Position numbers and translations under genes: made by a program. A stretch of 60,251 nt of DNA from Candidatus Heimdallarchaeota archaeon (lineage in GTDB: Archaea; Asgardarchaeota; Heimdallarchaeia; JABLTI01), in the NCBI GenBank assembly GCA_019058275.1, contig JAHLVW010000051.1:1-60251 (forward strand), in the 5' to 3' direction. The notes beneath the pieces are model-generated. The model searched no databases, was not told the DNA's origin, and saw only the letters and a program-made list of their open reading frames with translations. Positions within the stretch are counted from its first letter, which is position 1, and each line of letters starts with the position of its first letter. Positions 1 through 8,800 of this stretch are shown here, piece after piece.

Positions 1-55
1 ATCATATTGTCTGAATAAACCGAACCAGAAGTTACATCCATGTACCCATCTTCGA

Positions 56-168
56 GTTACAAAAGCTAAAGCTCAATTATGAGTATTGAAATGCAGGAAC
101 AAATGCCAATGAATCAGCACATATCCATGCAGTTACAAAAGCTAAAGCTTATCTAAGAGCATAGAAGC
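56..168 (+). repeat. Degenerate CRISPR-like repeat-spacer-repeat
   Basis: Two copies of a 37-38 nt repeat (56-93 and 132-168) are separated by a 38-nt spacer. The first 18 bases are identical (GTTACAAAAGCTAAAGCT). The first copy ends in GAGTATTGAAATG and contains the dyad TCAAT...ATTGA, a form typical of archaeal CRISPR repeats. The second copy has decayed at its 3' half, as a terminal repeat of an array does. A related 32-nt copy lies at 2055-2086. No cas gene is in the window, and a third in-register repeat upstream is not recognisable in bases 1-17, so this may be an array end or a relic pair. Confidence 0.45.
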
Positions 169-312
169 AAAGTCTTTCTAGGTTTAAAAAAAATAATCAG
201 AATATCTTTTTGAAATGATGATGTGATTACTGTGTAAATAAGCTTAAAATAAGGCATTATAATTATAGTATAAGGTTTACTGAACATAGAAGTTAAATAA
301 GGAGAATAATTT

Positions 313-1461
313 GTGCCTACAAGATCACCTTTAGCTGATATCAATCCTGCAGTATTCAAATGGTTGCGTGAGAGTTCTGGTTGGACAATTCCAGAGGTTG
401 CTAAACGATTGAATACAAGTGATGCTGTTATTCAAGCTATTGAAGCTGGAGAACGAAAACCAACTTTACGGCAACTAAAAGAGCTTACTACTGCTTTTCG
501 ACGTCCATTAGCAGCTTTCTTTCTTCCACAACCTAAAGTAGAGAAACCATTACCTAAGGATTACCGAATGATTCATCCTGATCAAAAAGGAGTTTTTACT
601 AAGAAGACAATACTAGCATTACGAAAAGCTCGATATCTCCAAACTATTAGCCAGGAGCTATCAAATAATACTGGTTCATTAATTACACCTACAATTAAAT
701 CGGTTGATATTAAAACTAATCCTATAACTATCTCTGATACTTTTAGGAAAAGATTTGTATTAACTTTTGAGAAACAAAAAAATTTCAATAGCAGCTATCA
801 ATTCTTCAACTATCTTCGTGATATTCTTGAGGATTGGAATATATTAGTTTTTCAATTTTCAATGCCAATAGATGATGCTCGTGGGTTTATTTTGGCAGAT
901 GATTTTCCAGTAGTGATAGCGGTAAATACCAAAGATACTATTGAAGCTAGGATTTTTACATTAATGCATGAATTTGCTCATCTTTTACTTGGTGAAACTG
1001 TTATTGACATTCCTTCACTTATCAATACTCACTCCACTAAGATTGAAAAGTGGTGTAATACTTTTGCATCATCTTTTCTTTTCCCAGAAGAAGATGTAAA
1101 AGATGTATTTGAGACATATCAAAATAATCTTACAGAAACTAAAATTCTTAATCGTTTATCTCGAAAATTAAAGTTAAGTAAAGCTATGATTCTCTATAAT
1201 ATGTATAAACATGATTTTATCTCTCAAAAAGAGTATAATGACGTTTTAGAACGTTTTCAAATTATAGCTTCTCAAACACCATTGAGCAAGGGTGGGGGTG
1301 TACCTATTGATCGGAAACGCTTATCTGAGTTGGGCGTGAAATTTGTTTCATTAGTTGTTGATAACTTTGAAAAACAACATATCACCTATAGTGATGCTCT
1401 TAGTTATCTGTCAATTAAATCTAAAAATTTCAACAAAGTGCTAGCGAAGGCAGAGAAATGA
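313..1461 (+). CDS. XRE-family HTH / ImmA-IrrE metallopeptidase fusion protein
   Basis: The protein has an N-terminal XRE-type helix-turn-helix (about residues 13-68: WTIPEVAKRL, then VIQAIEAGERKPT) followed by an ImmA/IrrE (DUF955) zinc-peptidase domain with the motif HEFAH at residues 219-223. In this family the peptidase cleaves or controls a partner regulator, and such proteins often act as the antitoxin or control half of a two-gene module. It starts with GTG, with GGAG placed 8 nt upstream. The following DUF4411 gene overlaps its stop by 4 nt (ATGA), so the two are surely co-translated. It probably binds its own promoter and regulates the pair; the exact substrate is unknown. Confidence 0.85.
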   Translation: MPTRSPLADINPAVFKWLRESSGWTIPEVAKRLNTSDAVIQAIEAGERKPTLRQLKELTTAFRRPLAAFFLPQPKVEKPLPKDYRMIHPDQKGVFTKKTILALRKARYLQTISQELSNNTGSLITPTIKSVDIKTNPITISDTFRKRFVLTFEKQKNFNSSYQFFNYLRDILEDWNILVFQFSMPIDDARGFILADDFPVVIAVNTKDTIEARIFTLMHEFAHLLLGETVIDIPSLINTHSTKIEKWCNTFASSFLFPEEDVKDVFETYQNNLTETKILNRLSRKLKLSKAMILYNMYKHDFISQKEYNDVLERFQIIASQTPLSKGGGVPIDRKRLSELGVKFVSLVVDNFEKQHITYSDALSYLSIKSKNFNKVLAKAEK

Positions 1462-1949
1462 CCTCCAATCATTATATCATTGACACTAGCTCACTTATTC
1501 ATTTGAATAGATATAATCCAATTGATGTTTATCCAACTGTCTGGCAGAGAATGAGCAATCTAAGAAGAGACGGATTGTTACATTCTGTGGTTGAGGTTTA
1601 TAACGAAATACATCGAAAAGACGATACATTAAAACAATGGACTATTGCAAATAGAAAAATGTTCGCGAAAGAAACTGAAATACAGATGCATTATGTAACA
1701 GAAATTCTGCAAAATTACCCTGCATTAATTAAAACAGAAGGAACTTTTGAAGCTGATCCATGGATAATAGCGATGGCATTAGAAATGAGATCATCTAACC
1801 AGCAAAAATTATTTGCTGAGAAAATAATCATTGTAACTGAAGAGAAACTAAAAGGTCAGAAAGTTCGAATACCTCTTGTTTGTATTAACTATGATTTAGA
1901 TTATTTATCTATTTTTGATATGTTTCGACAAGAAGGCTGGCAATTCTAG
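1458..1949 (+). CDS. DUF4411 family protein, PIN-like putative toxin
   Basis: The start of the protein (YIIDTSSLIHL) has the acidic first-strand motif of PIN-like nucleases, and the pattern VVEVYNEIHRKDD and ADPWIIAMAL fits the DUF4411 family. Conserved acidic residues lie near 9 (D), about 50-53 (E) and in the ADPW motif. PIN domains are Mg-dependent RNases and commonly serve as toxins. The start codon overlaps the stop of the upstream XRE/ImmA gene, a pairing seen repeatedly for DUF4411. I infer a toxin-antitoxin-like or defence module; RNase activity is not shown by sequence alone. Confidence 0.75.
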   Translation: MTSNHYIIDTSSLIHLNRYNPIDVYPTVWQRMSNLRRDGLLHSVVEVYNEIHRKDDTLKQWTIANRKMFAKETEIQMHYVTEILQNYPALIKTEGTFEADPWIIAMALEMRSSNQQKLFAEKIIIVTEEKLKGQKVRIPLVCINYDLDYLSIFDMFRQEGWQF

Positions 1950-2054
1950 AATCGATTATCATTTTTCGCATACAATAAAATATAATTCTCTCGAAATCTT
2001 TTTCTAGCACGGGGAGAATTACTTTTTTGTTCTCTAGGTGCTTCTGGAGTGTCG

Positions 2055-2086
2055 GTTGCAAAAGCTCAATTAAGAGTATTGAAATG
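2055..2086 (+). repeat. Isolated CRISPR-like repeat downstream of the DUF4411 gene
   Basis: This 32-nt element begins GTTGCAAAAGCTCAATTAAG and ends AGTATTGAAATG. It matches the repeat at 56-93 except that the latter has a 6-nt internal duplication (AAAGCT) and two substitutions. Together the copies bracket the XRE/ImmA + DUF4411 pair in direct orientation. No further copies are seen downstream. Confidence 0.5.
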
Positions 2087-2185
2087 GATACTTGATGATA
2101 GGCTGTTATCATATTTACACGTAAGTTTGAAAGTCAACATATTGACTTGCATTACTAAATGCACCACTAGGTGCAATTAGTTCTT

Positions 2186-2556
2186 TTTTCTTCTAAATTT
2201 ACCAACAGAAGAATTACTTTTTGGCCATCGATTCTTCTATCCGATAAAAAATAGTTAGTTCTTTAAGTTTTAAAACCAATATACTATATGCCTTGGTGAG
2301 TTCAAAAGAACGAAACCCTCTCAATATTTCTTCTTTCATATCTCCCAGAGTATTTATTCTTGGATGAAAGGGCATCATCTGATTTAGTCCTAGAGGTTCC
2401 CTCTCAAAAACTAATAGGATGGTACCCCATCAATCAACTTTCTTTCTGCAGGTAAGGGATCCATTAGTCATTTTTTTTCTTCAACATTTACTAACAGAAG
2501 TTTTACTTTGTGACCATCAATTTTTTCTTTGCTGGATTTTAAATAGTCAATTGAAA
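2186..2556 (-). pseudogene. Two decayed tandem copies of a short protein C-terminus
   Basis: On the minus strand two stretches encode related peptides. The copy near 2470-2556 reads IDGHKVKLLLVNVEEKK and stop. The copy near 2186-2262 reads IDGQKVILLLVNLEEK, preceded by NYFLSDRR against DYLKSSKEK. Neither has an intact upstream frame. They look like relics of a duplicated gene whose 5' part is lost; the family was not recognised. The rest of 1950-2654 shows only AT-rich DNA and no intact gene. Confidence 0.45.
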
Positions 2557-2654
2557 TAGGGTTAATTGCAGATTTTTTCTCGAGAGGAATTGGATAGAAT
2601 TATTGTCTGGAAAAAACATGCTTCATCACTCACAAATACCCAAAAGTGTTTACG

Positions 2655-2831
2655 ATGTTCAAAGCAATTGAATTAATTCCAATTATCCATATTTTGATTT
2701 ACAACTATGTGAAAGATAATCAAACAAAAGAAGAATTGCTACAGCTTATTGCTGATCTGGTTCCAAGAGCCTAGAGAGAGTTTCTGGAATTCTATGAATT
2801 AGTAGATCCAAAATATTTTGATGGATCATAA
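2655..2831 (+). pseudogene. Small ORF with an internal TAG, unknown
   Basis: An ATG at 2655 opens a 39-codon frame (starting MFKAIELIPIIHILIYNYV) that ends at TAG 2772-2774. The same frame then continues (REFLEFYELVDPKYFDGS) to TAA at 2829. The composition before and after the stop is protein-like and helical, so I read it as one roughly 58-residue protein or C-terminal fragment carrying a nonsense mutation. No family was recognised. Confidence 0.4.
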
Positions 2832-2836
2832 TTCTA

Positions 2837-3417
2837 TTAAAGAAAATCCTTGAATTGATCTATTGTTATTCTTTGATATCCTTCATCATATTTGAGAATT
2901 AATGAATCTATTTCCTGGTGGATGATAATGCTTGCAGCTTTATGGTTGATGGGAGTATTAACTACAAAATAATCAAGATCAATATCTAAACTGTATAATC
3001 CATCTTTAAGTAATTTTGTAGCAATTCCCATTCTTCTGAAGTTTGGAAAAGTAAACATGTCCCATAGAGCATATGTGCTGATTAATTTATTATTTTCAGT
3101 AAAGTTAACTGGATAAAAAGCTACAAATCCTTCTGGACAATCATCATTTGAGTGAATCAAAACTACTTCTCCTCTTTCAAATCCTGCGTGAGTAATTGGA
3201 TTATGGAAAAGGAATTGACTAATCATAGAGTAGTAGCCAAAGTTTACTGCAACTTCTTTTTGCTTCGTTGTCTTGACATATGCACCTTCTGGTCCATGCC
3301 AATTGGACCTAAATACTCTTTTACATCTATCTAGATGCTCATAGTAATCTGCCATTGACTTTGGTCCTGCTAAAGGTTCAAAAAGTGATTCATTTGTTAA
3401 TCTAGATACCTTTTCCA
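2837..3417 (-). CDS. GNAT-like N-acetyltransferase
   Basis: The C-terminal half has the GNAT acetyl-CoA binding pattern: the strand STYALWDMFTFPNFRRMGIATKL holds the R/Q-x-x-G-x-G/A-like loop (RRMGIA), followed by the next helix and a C-terminal strand. The open frame extends upstream to 3520, but that stretch is Cys/Phe-rich and unlike a GNAT start. The internal Met at 3415-3417 (MEKVSRLTNES) is the more likely start. It is a monocistronic gene among decayed sequence. The acetylated substrate cannot be predicted. Confidence 0.6.
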
Positions 3418-3583
3418 TTTTACAAGAACAGGAAGTAAATAATCCTGAAAAATTATTAAAGCATGTTAAGAAAGTGATGTTAAGAAATAAACAGATATCA
3501 AAATGGTATGGGAAATTCATTATTAAAACCTTAAAAGAATTTACAGAAATCGAAACATATGGTTATTCAGATATGATGTTAAA

Positions 3584-3757
3584 ATGAACTCAATTCGAAA
3601 TCCCTATATTTGGATTGAACAAGCATATGAAATAGGTGATTCAACAGAAAAAACTCTGCTTTTTGTTAAAGAATTCATTGAAAATGAAGAAGCTAATTTG
3701 GAAATTTTAGATACAAAAACTTATGATTTAATTAATCATTTTATAAGTAAACTTTGA
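3584..3757 (+). CDS. Small hypothetical protein, 57 aa
   Basis: This ORF from ATG 3584 to TGA 3757 begins MNSIRNPYIWIEQAYEIG and is rich in Glu and Asn, with a predicted helical hairpin (LLFVKEFIENEEANLEIL). The frame stays open upstream to 3536, so the gene may begin earlier or be the 3' remnant of a longer gene. It has no recognised family. It is divergent from the GNAT gene and lies before the possible nuclease at 3980. Confidence 0.35.
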   Translation: MNSIRNPYIWIEQAYEIGDSTEKTLLFVKEFIENEEANLEILDTKTYDLINHFISKL

Positions 3758-3857
3758 AATATAGAACAGAAGTGAATATAAAAAAATACTTCACCATTTA
3801 ACACATTTGAAATTGTAAAGTTTTTTATCTTAGAAGGTGTTTTTAGATAATGAGAAT

Positions 3858-3884
3858 TTCATCAATTATGCACAAATTGATGAA
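3858..3884. promoter_or_regulatory. 10-bp perfect inverted repeat upstream of the 3980 gene
   Basis: The arms TTCATCAATT (3858-3867) and AATTGATGAA (3875-3884) flank a 7-nt loop, about 95 nt before the ATG at 3980. There is no following T-run. It could be an operator for the downstream gene or an RNA hairpin in its leader. Confidence 0.35.
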
Positions 3885-3979
3885 TCTTGAAATGACCGAC
3901 TTCAAGTACACAGCCTATTGGGGGACTTGGGCATGTGAATTCTTCGTTTCGTTTTAATAAATGTAAATGAGGTTGCAAT

Positions 3980-5191
3980 ATGAGTAAAAAAAATAATCAT
4001 AGGAATAAAAATGAAATGCATAAAGAGAAAGAGATTGAGATATTAAATCTCATGAAATCTATTAAAAAATCCGTTCCAAAAAAAATATGTGTAGAAAATT
4101 ATAAAGAACGAATTATAAATCATGGTTACCACACAGTAAAATTTTTAAAAAAATTAAGTTCAGAACATAGATTATACAATTGGGCTTTGAGTAACGTTAA
4201 AGGGGAATTATATGAAGCTTTTATCTCTGAAGTTTTACTAGACTGGGCTAGAAATAATAATGATGTCAACAATTTTATTTTAAAAGATCCTTATGTCAAA
4301 ACAAATGAAGTAGAGAATGGCTTTGGATATGATAGAAGAAGGATTACATTATATGGAGATAGTGATCCACTAGCAGAATTTGATGCTATGTTCAAATATA
4401 AAAGAAAGTTGTTTTTTGTTGAAATAACTACTACAACTAAACGAGAGAACATCAAAAAATTTCTTCAGAATATTGCTCGAAAAAGGAAAATATTGAAACT
4501 TGTGTTTAATTCTGAAGATGTTTACAGTCTTATTATTACAATTGTTCCAAATCTTTTCAATCCATCTGATTTGTCTATATATGATTTGAATTACTATTTT
4601 CCTATTGATGAAGAATTATTGACTCTTATACCAGAAATCACAACTAAGGGAAGGATTATCAAATTTGTTGATAAGAATAGTAAGTTTATATTCGCAAATG
4701 AGTTAGAATATCATGAACTAGAATATAAAAAAAAGAGAACCTATGTAAGAAGACAATTCAATAAATACTATAAAGGCAAGATAACTTCTGAGGAATTTAT
4801 TCAAAAAACTCAAGATGTTTTCGGTATTGTTCAGAATTTTAGTTTGGGAGTATTACCTAATACTGCATTAAATGTTTTTTTAGAGAATGGATTACTATAT
4901 AAAAAATATACAGGTTTTAATATAAATCGCATTAGACGTATAGTAGTAGGTGTAAAACTCGAATTAGGTAAAACTGCACAATTGCGATTATATGTTATAC
5001 CTTCAAGATTTTATAGTGATTTTATTTATACTTTTTATTGGAAAAATAACCAGTTCAAGATACGTGACAAGGTTCTTAAGAAATCTTGTTTTTTAAAAAC
5101 GTTTGACCCGAAATTCGATCCTAATGATAAATCTTTATGGGAACAGTTAGGAAATGCCTGCATTAATCTTAAAATTCCAAAAATAGATTAA
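3980..5191 (+). CDS. Hypothetical protein with possible PD-(D/E)XK nuclease core
   Basis: A basic, Lys-rich N-terminus is followed by a candidate restriction-endonuclease-like core. A conserved-looking helix GELYEAFISEVLLDWA lies near residues 75-90. The motif EFD (D at about 135) is followed after a hairpin by FFVEITTT (E at about 148), the D...E-x-K/T spacing of PD-(D/E)XK enzymes; here the Lys position is Thr, which weakens the case. The remaining 250 residues are unrecognised. It lies between a toxin-antitoxin-like pair and the NERD-NACHT gene, consistent with a defence role, which is inference from context. The 226 nt after it (5192-5417) contain no gene I can see. Confidence 0.4.
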   Translation: MSKKNNHRNKNEMHKEKEIEILNLMKSIKKSVPKKICVENYKERIINHGYHTVKFLKKLSSEHRLYNWALSNVKGELYEAFISEVLLDWARNNNDVNNFILKDPYVKTNEVENGFGYDRRRITLYGDSDPLAEFDAMFKYKRKLFFVEITTTTKRENIKKFLQNIARKRKILKLVFNSEDVYSLIITIVPNLFNPSDLSIYDLNYYFPIDEELLTLIPEITTKGRIIKFVDKNSKFIFANELEYHELEYKKKRTYVRRQFNKYYKGKITSEEFIQKTQDVFGIVQNFSLGVLPNTALNVFLENGLLYKKYTGFNINRIRRIVVGVKLELGKTAQLRLYVIPSRFYSDFIYTFYWKNNQFKIRDKVLKKSCFLKTFDPKFDPNDKSLWEQLGNACINLKIPKID

Positions 5192-5417
5192 TTCAATTTA
5201 ATGATTTCATTAAAACAGCTTTGCAGTATGAAAAATTAGTTGAAAGAAAAAAATTTCAATTTGCATTCTTATTTGAGGTTCTTTTATATTATCTTTTGAA
5301 CTAGTTTCTGAGAGCTGTTTTTAGTGAAAGGTAAGATTTCGAAACATCTGGATAAAGGATTAAGATTTTTATCTAGAGGAGAATTTTTGAATTGTGATTA
5401 GGAGATTACTTATAGTA

Positions 5418-5783
5418 TTATATTCGCTCAATTCTCTTGTAAATTTCTTGTACAAAGAACATTCCTTTTTGCACATAGTTTAAATCGTGTTGTTTCATAA
5501 CTTCATCGAAAGAGCTCCTAACAGCTTCAAGAAGCTCTTTATTATTGCTTTCAACTTCATCATCATAAGGATTAGTAAAAATTTGTAGAATTTTAATTTT
5601 CCAGAGAAGCATTTCAGGGTGATCTAAATCTGTAAAATCTACATAATCTGTCAGAGAAGAACCCATTTTCCAACCAAGAACAAGAGCTTCAAATAAAGGA
5701 TCAATAGCTTCATCAGTCTAGATTAAAAGCTCTCTGCCCCAATCTGGATGGTGAAGTTTATTTATGTAAATGTAAATAATCAA
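5418..5783 (-). pseudogene. Broken small gene with in-frame TAG
   Basis: The minus-strand frame reads KLHHPDWGRELLI, TAG (5718-5720), then TDEAIDPLFEALVLGWKMGS and on for about 100 residues to the stop at 5418. The peptide continues naturally across the stop, so this is one gene broken by a nonsense mutation; an internal Met at 5666 would give only an 82-aa product. No ATG exists upstream in frame; TTG at 5781-5783 is a possible start. The gene is acidic and helical, and its family is unknown. It is transcribed divergently from the NERD-NACHT gene. Confidence 0.5.
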
Positions 5784-5801
5784 AAGAAATGAATTGGAAG
5801 A

Positions 5802-8800
5802 ATGTATATGGGAATTCATCTATATTGTGGAAAGATTGAGGATAGAGAACATGAACACGAATGGGATCAGTTAGTTGAAATTTGTAGTATCATCCATAAT
5901 AATTATGACAAGAATAAACCAATTTATCTATTGTATAATTTCAAAATCAGCAATAGAGCTCAAATTGATCTTCTAATAATACAAGAAAAAGGCATTTGTG
6001 TGCTAGAACTAAAATCCATCAAGGGGGAAATAATAGGAAGTGAAAGGGATGAGCTGTTAATTAAAACTGATAATGATGATTTAACACTTAATCTATTCCC
6101 TCAACTAATGAAAGAGAGATTTGCTGTTATTGATGAATTGGAAAAATTACGAAAAAGGATTTTTCCAAAAATTACGGAAAATAAAATGCGAAAAGTTCAA
6201 GCTTGGGGTTATTTCGAAAAAGGAAGTAATTATGATAAATCTCAAATGTCTGGAAAGTATCGAGTAGGATTTGACATAATTACAGGTGATGATCTTATAC
6301 GAAAATTAAGTTTCGTTAAATCTGGTTATAAATTAAAAGAACAAGATATGATAGCAATAAAGAACAGCTTCAATGTAGTTGAATGCCCTGAAGATGATCC
6401 TCGTTTATCTTTTCTATTCATAGAGAAATTAGAAAAAGGTTGGATCCCCAAATCAAATGATTCTGCTAGTTATTATCTTAAAGCTATAAAAAATGATATG
6501 ATTGAAAAGGGTGAGATTAAAGAAGATGGAAATTGGATTTTAAACCTTAAAACAAGGATTTTTGAGAATGGGAAACCCAGTAATAAGATTAATGCTGTCA
6601 AATCAATATCTGAAATTCTTGAATTATCTAATTATTCAGTTATAACTGGTTTTGCAGGTTCAGGGAAATCTATTTTTTTACATCAGATTTATGAGAAAGT
6701 TATACAAAAAGAATCACAATATGGAATCCCACTTTATATATCACTAAGAGAAATTCAACAATACAAAATTAATGACCAGCTATTTTTGAATTATAAAAAC
6801 AATAAATTGGTAATACCTAGTGAAAAGGATCTAAGTGATAAATTTCTGTTGGAAATTAGTAAATTAGTTGTCTATTCATACTTTGAATATCTTTCTAAGG
6901 ATAAGGATTTGATTAATAGGAAAGAAGTCTATTTGGATCTATTTGAGAAATTTCTAAAGGAAAACCATTTTGTATTCTGTTTAGATGGTTATGATGAAAT
7001 AACTAAGGGAAAAGAAATCATCGACAATTGGATTAGTTTTCTTTTTCGAGAAAATATTTCTTTTATTTTGTCAACAAGACCAATTGTCTTAACTAGATTA
7101 GAAAAAAATCTAGGAACACAAGGTTTGAATTATTATTGGCTTTTACAACCAAACAAACAAGAAACCCGTGCTTATCTTGAAAATAGAGCGAAGAAATTTG
7201 GATTCAAATCATTAGATATTGAGTATAAAGATCTAACTCCATTACAGCTTTCTATCAGAAGTCAATTTCCCATAAAATTAGATTTGAATAAAAATCAAGA
7301 GTTTGAATTTCAAATATATGGGCAAATCTTATGGGAAACATTCAAACATAAACCCTCTTTGATTTCTCGGATAAAATCGATTAATGATATAACTAAATTA
7401 CTAAAATCTGAAAATGATGAAAGAACTGGTGCCAAGTATTCAGTTTATGATTTGATAAATGGTCCTGTAGATCGACAATATACAAAAAAGGATTTACATA
7501 ATGATGCTTCCATTCTTGGAATATGTGGTGAATTAGCATATCTATCATACTCGGGAGAAATTGATACAGAATATGTTGAAAAATTATACAAAGAAAATCC
7601 ATATAATCCATTATTTGTTGATATATTTACTTTACCAGCAATTAACAAATCAATTGTCTATTTCAATTTACCACAATTAAGGGATTATTTTACTGTTCAA
7701 TACATTTACTCTATGTATAAGAAGGGCAATATTATTTCACTTATCAATTCAGATATAATGAAGTTGTTTTACAATTTATTATTTAGTAAAAAGCCTTGGG
7801 AAAAAGATGATGCACTATCTCAATTTGGGAGAAATGCAAATGAAATTATTGTTAAATATCTGACTAATAATCAAATTAAATTAAAACCCACAGAATTCTT
7901 AAATGATACTGGTGATAAGGGTCATCTTTTTGTTATGGGAAGATTCAGAATGGGAACACCAAACTGGTACGAAAAACTAGTTCAAGGTATAGTAAATGAA
8001 ATTATAAATGAAAATGATCCAATAAGAAATGAAAAATTATCCAATAGACTACTAACTATAATTCAAAGAATCCCAGAATTAGCATTGGATAGCGCTTATG
8101 ATTCTATTGTAAAAGATCGGGAGTTTGGAAGTTACTCACAAAGTATACACCCATATCAATATGAAAAACAAATAAGAGAAATTTTCCCAGAATTTAATGG
8201 TCCATTAGTGAACCATATACAAGAGTTATTTGATAGTTTAAACGTATTGCCAGAAAATGGTTTATGTACAGCTTGTAATATTGAGAGTGAAATTAATGAA
8301 AGAGATAAGAAAGCAATTAAAATGGACTTCAAAGATGATGATGCAGATGATGAAGAGGACTTCAATGAAGAACTAAATTATTTAATGAGTCTAAATTACA
8401 CATTCAATCTAATTCATGAAATAAATGGTAACCCTTCACAAACTTATCTTTTGAATCTATTAGAAAGCAATATTGACGATGGAATCAAAGATTGGTCTAT
8501 TCTGGTGAATGAATACGATAGCATTATTGCTTTTCAAGGATTATTAAGACATAGAGCAGATTTTACAGATGATGACTACTTACAATATATAGCATATAGA
8601 ATGATTGAAGTTGCCAGAACTGAGCATCTAGCATTATATGCTATCAAAATATGGAAATCCTTGCTTAATGGTATGGCTACAGATGGTGGTGGACATATAC
8701 CTGGACCTGAAATGATATATGAGTATGGATTTAAAGCCATAGACTCATTACTAAAAAAGGAAATTATCTGGGAATATCTAATTGGTTATCTCTTTTCAAA

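Noticed and set aside
94..312. Pairing of the 94-131 spacer with the promoter of the XRE/ImmA gene, as in CreA guides
   Set aside because: The best match I find is only six bases (GGCATT) and not at the spacer's 5' seed, so it is no better than chance.
1909..2112. Minus-strand 67-aa ORF after the DUF4411 gene
   Set aside because: It overlaps the DUF4411 3' end and the CRISPR-like repeat; I keep only a note of its weak similarity to nearby relics.
3418..3520. N-terminal extension of the GNAT protein at 2837-3417
   Set aside because: The added 34 residues are Cys/Phe-rich and unlike a GNAT start, while the internal Met gives a natural beginning.
7393..7648. Minus-strand ORFs of about 70 aa inside the NERD-NACHT gene
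   Set aside because: They are antisense to a long intact coding frame, with His/Phe-rich sequence typical of shadow frames.
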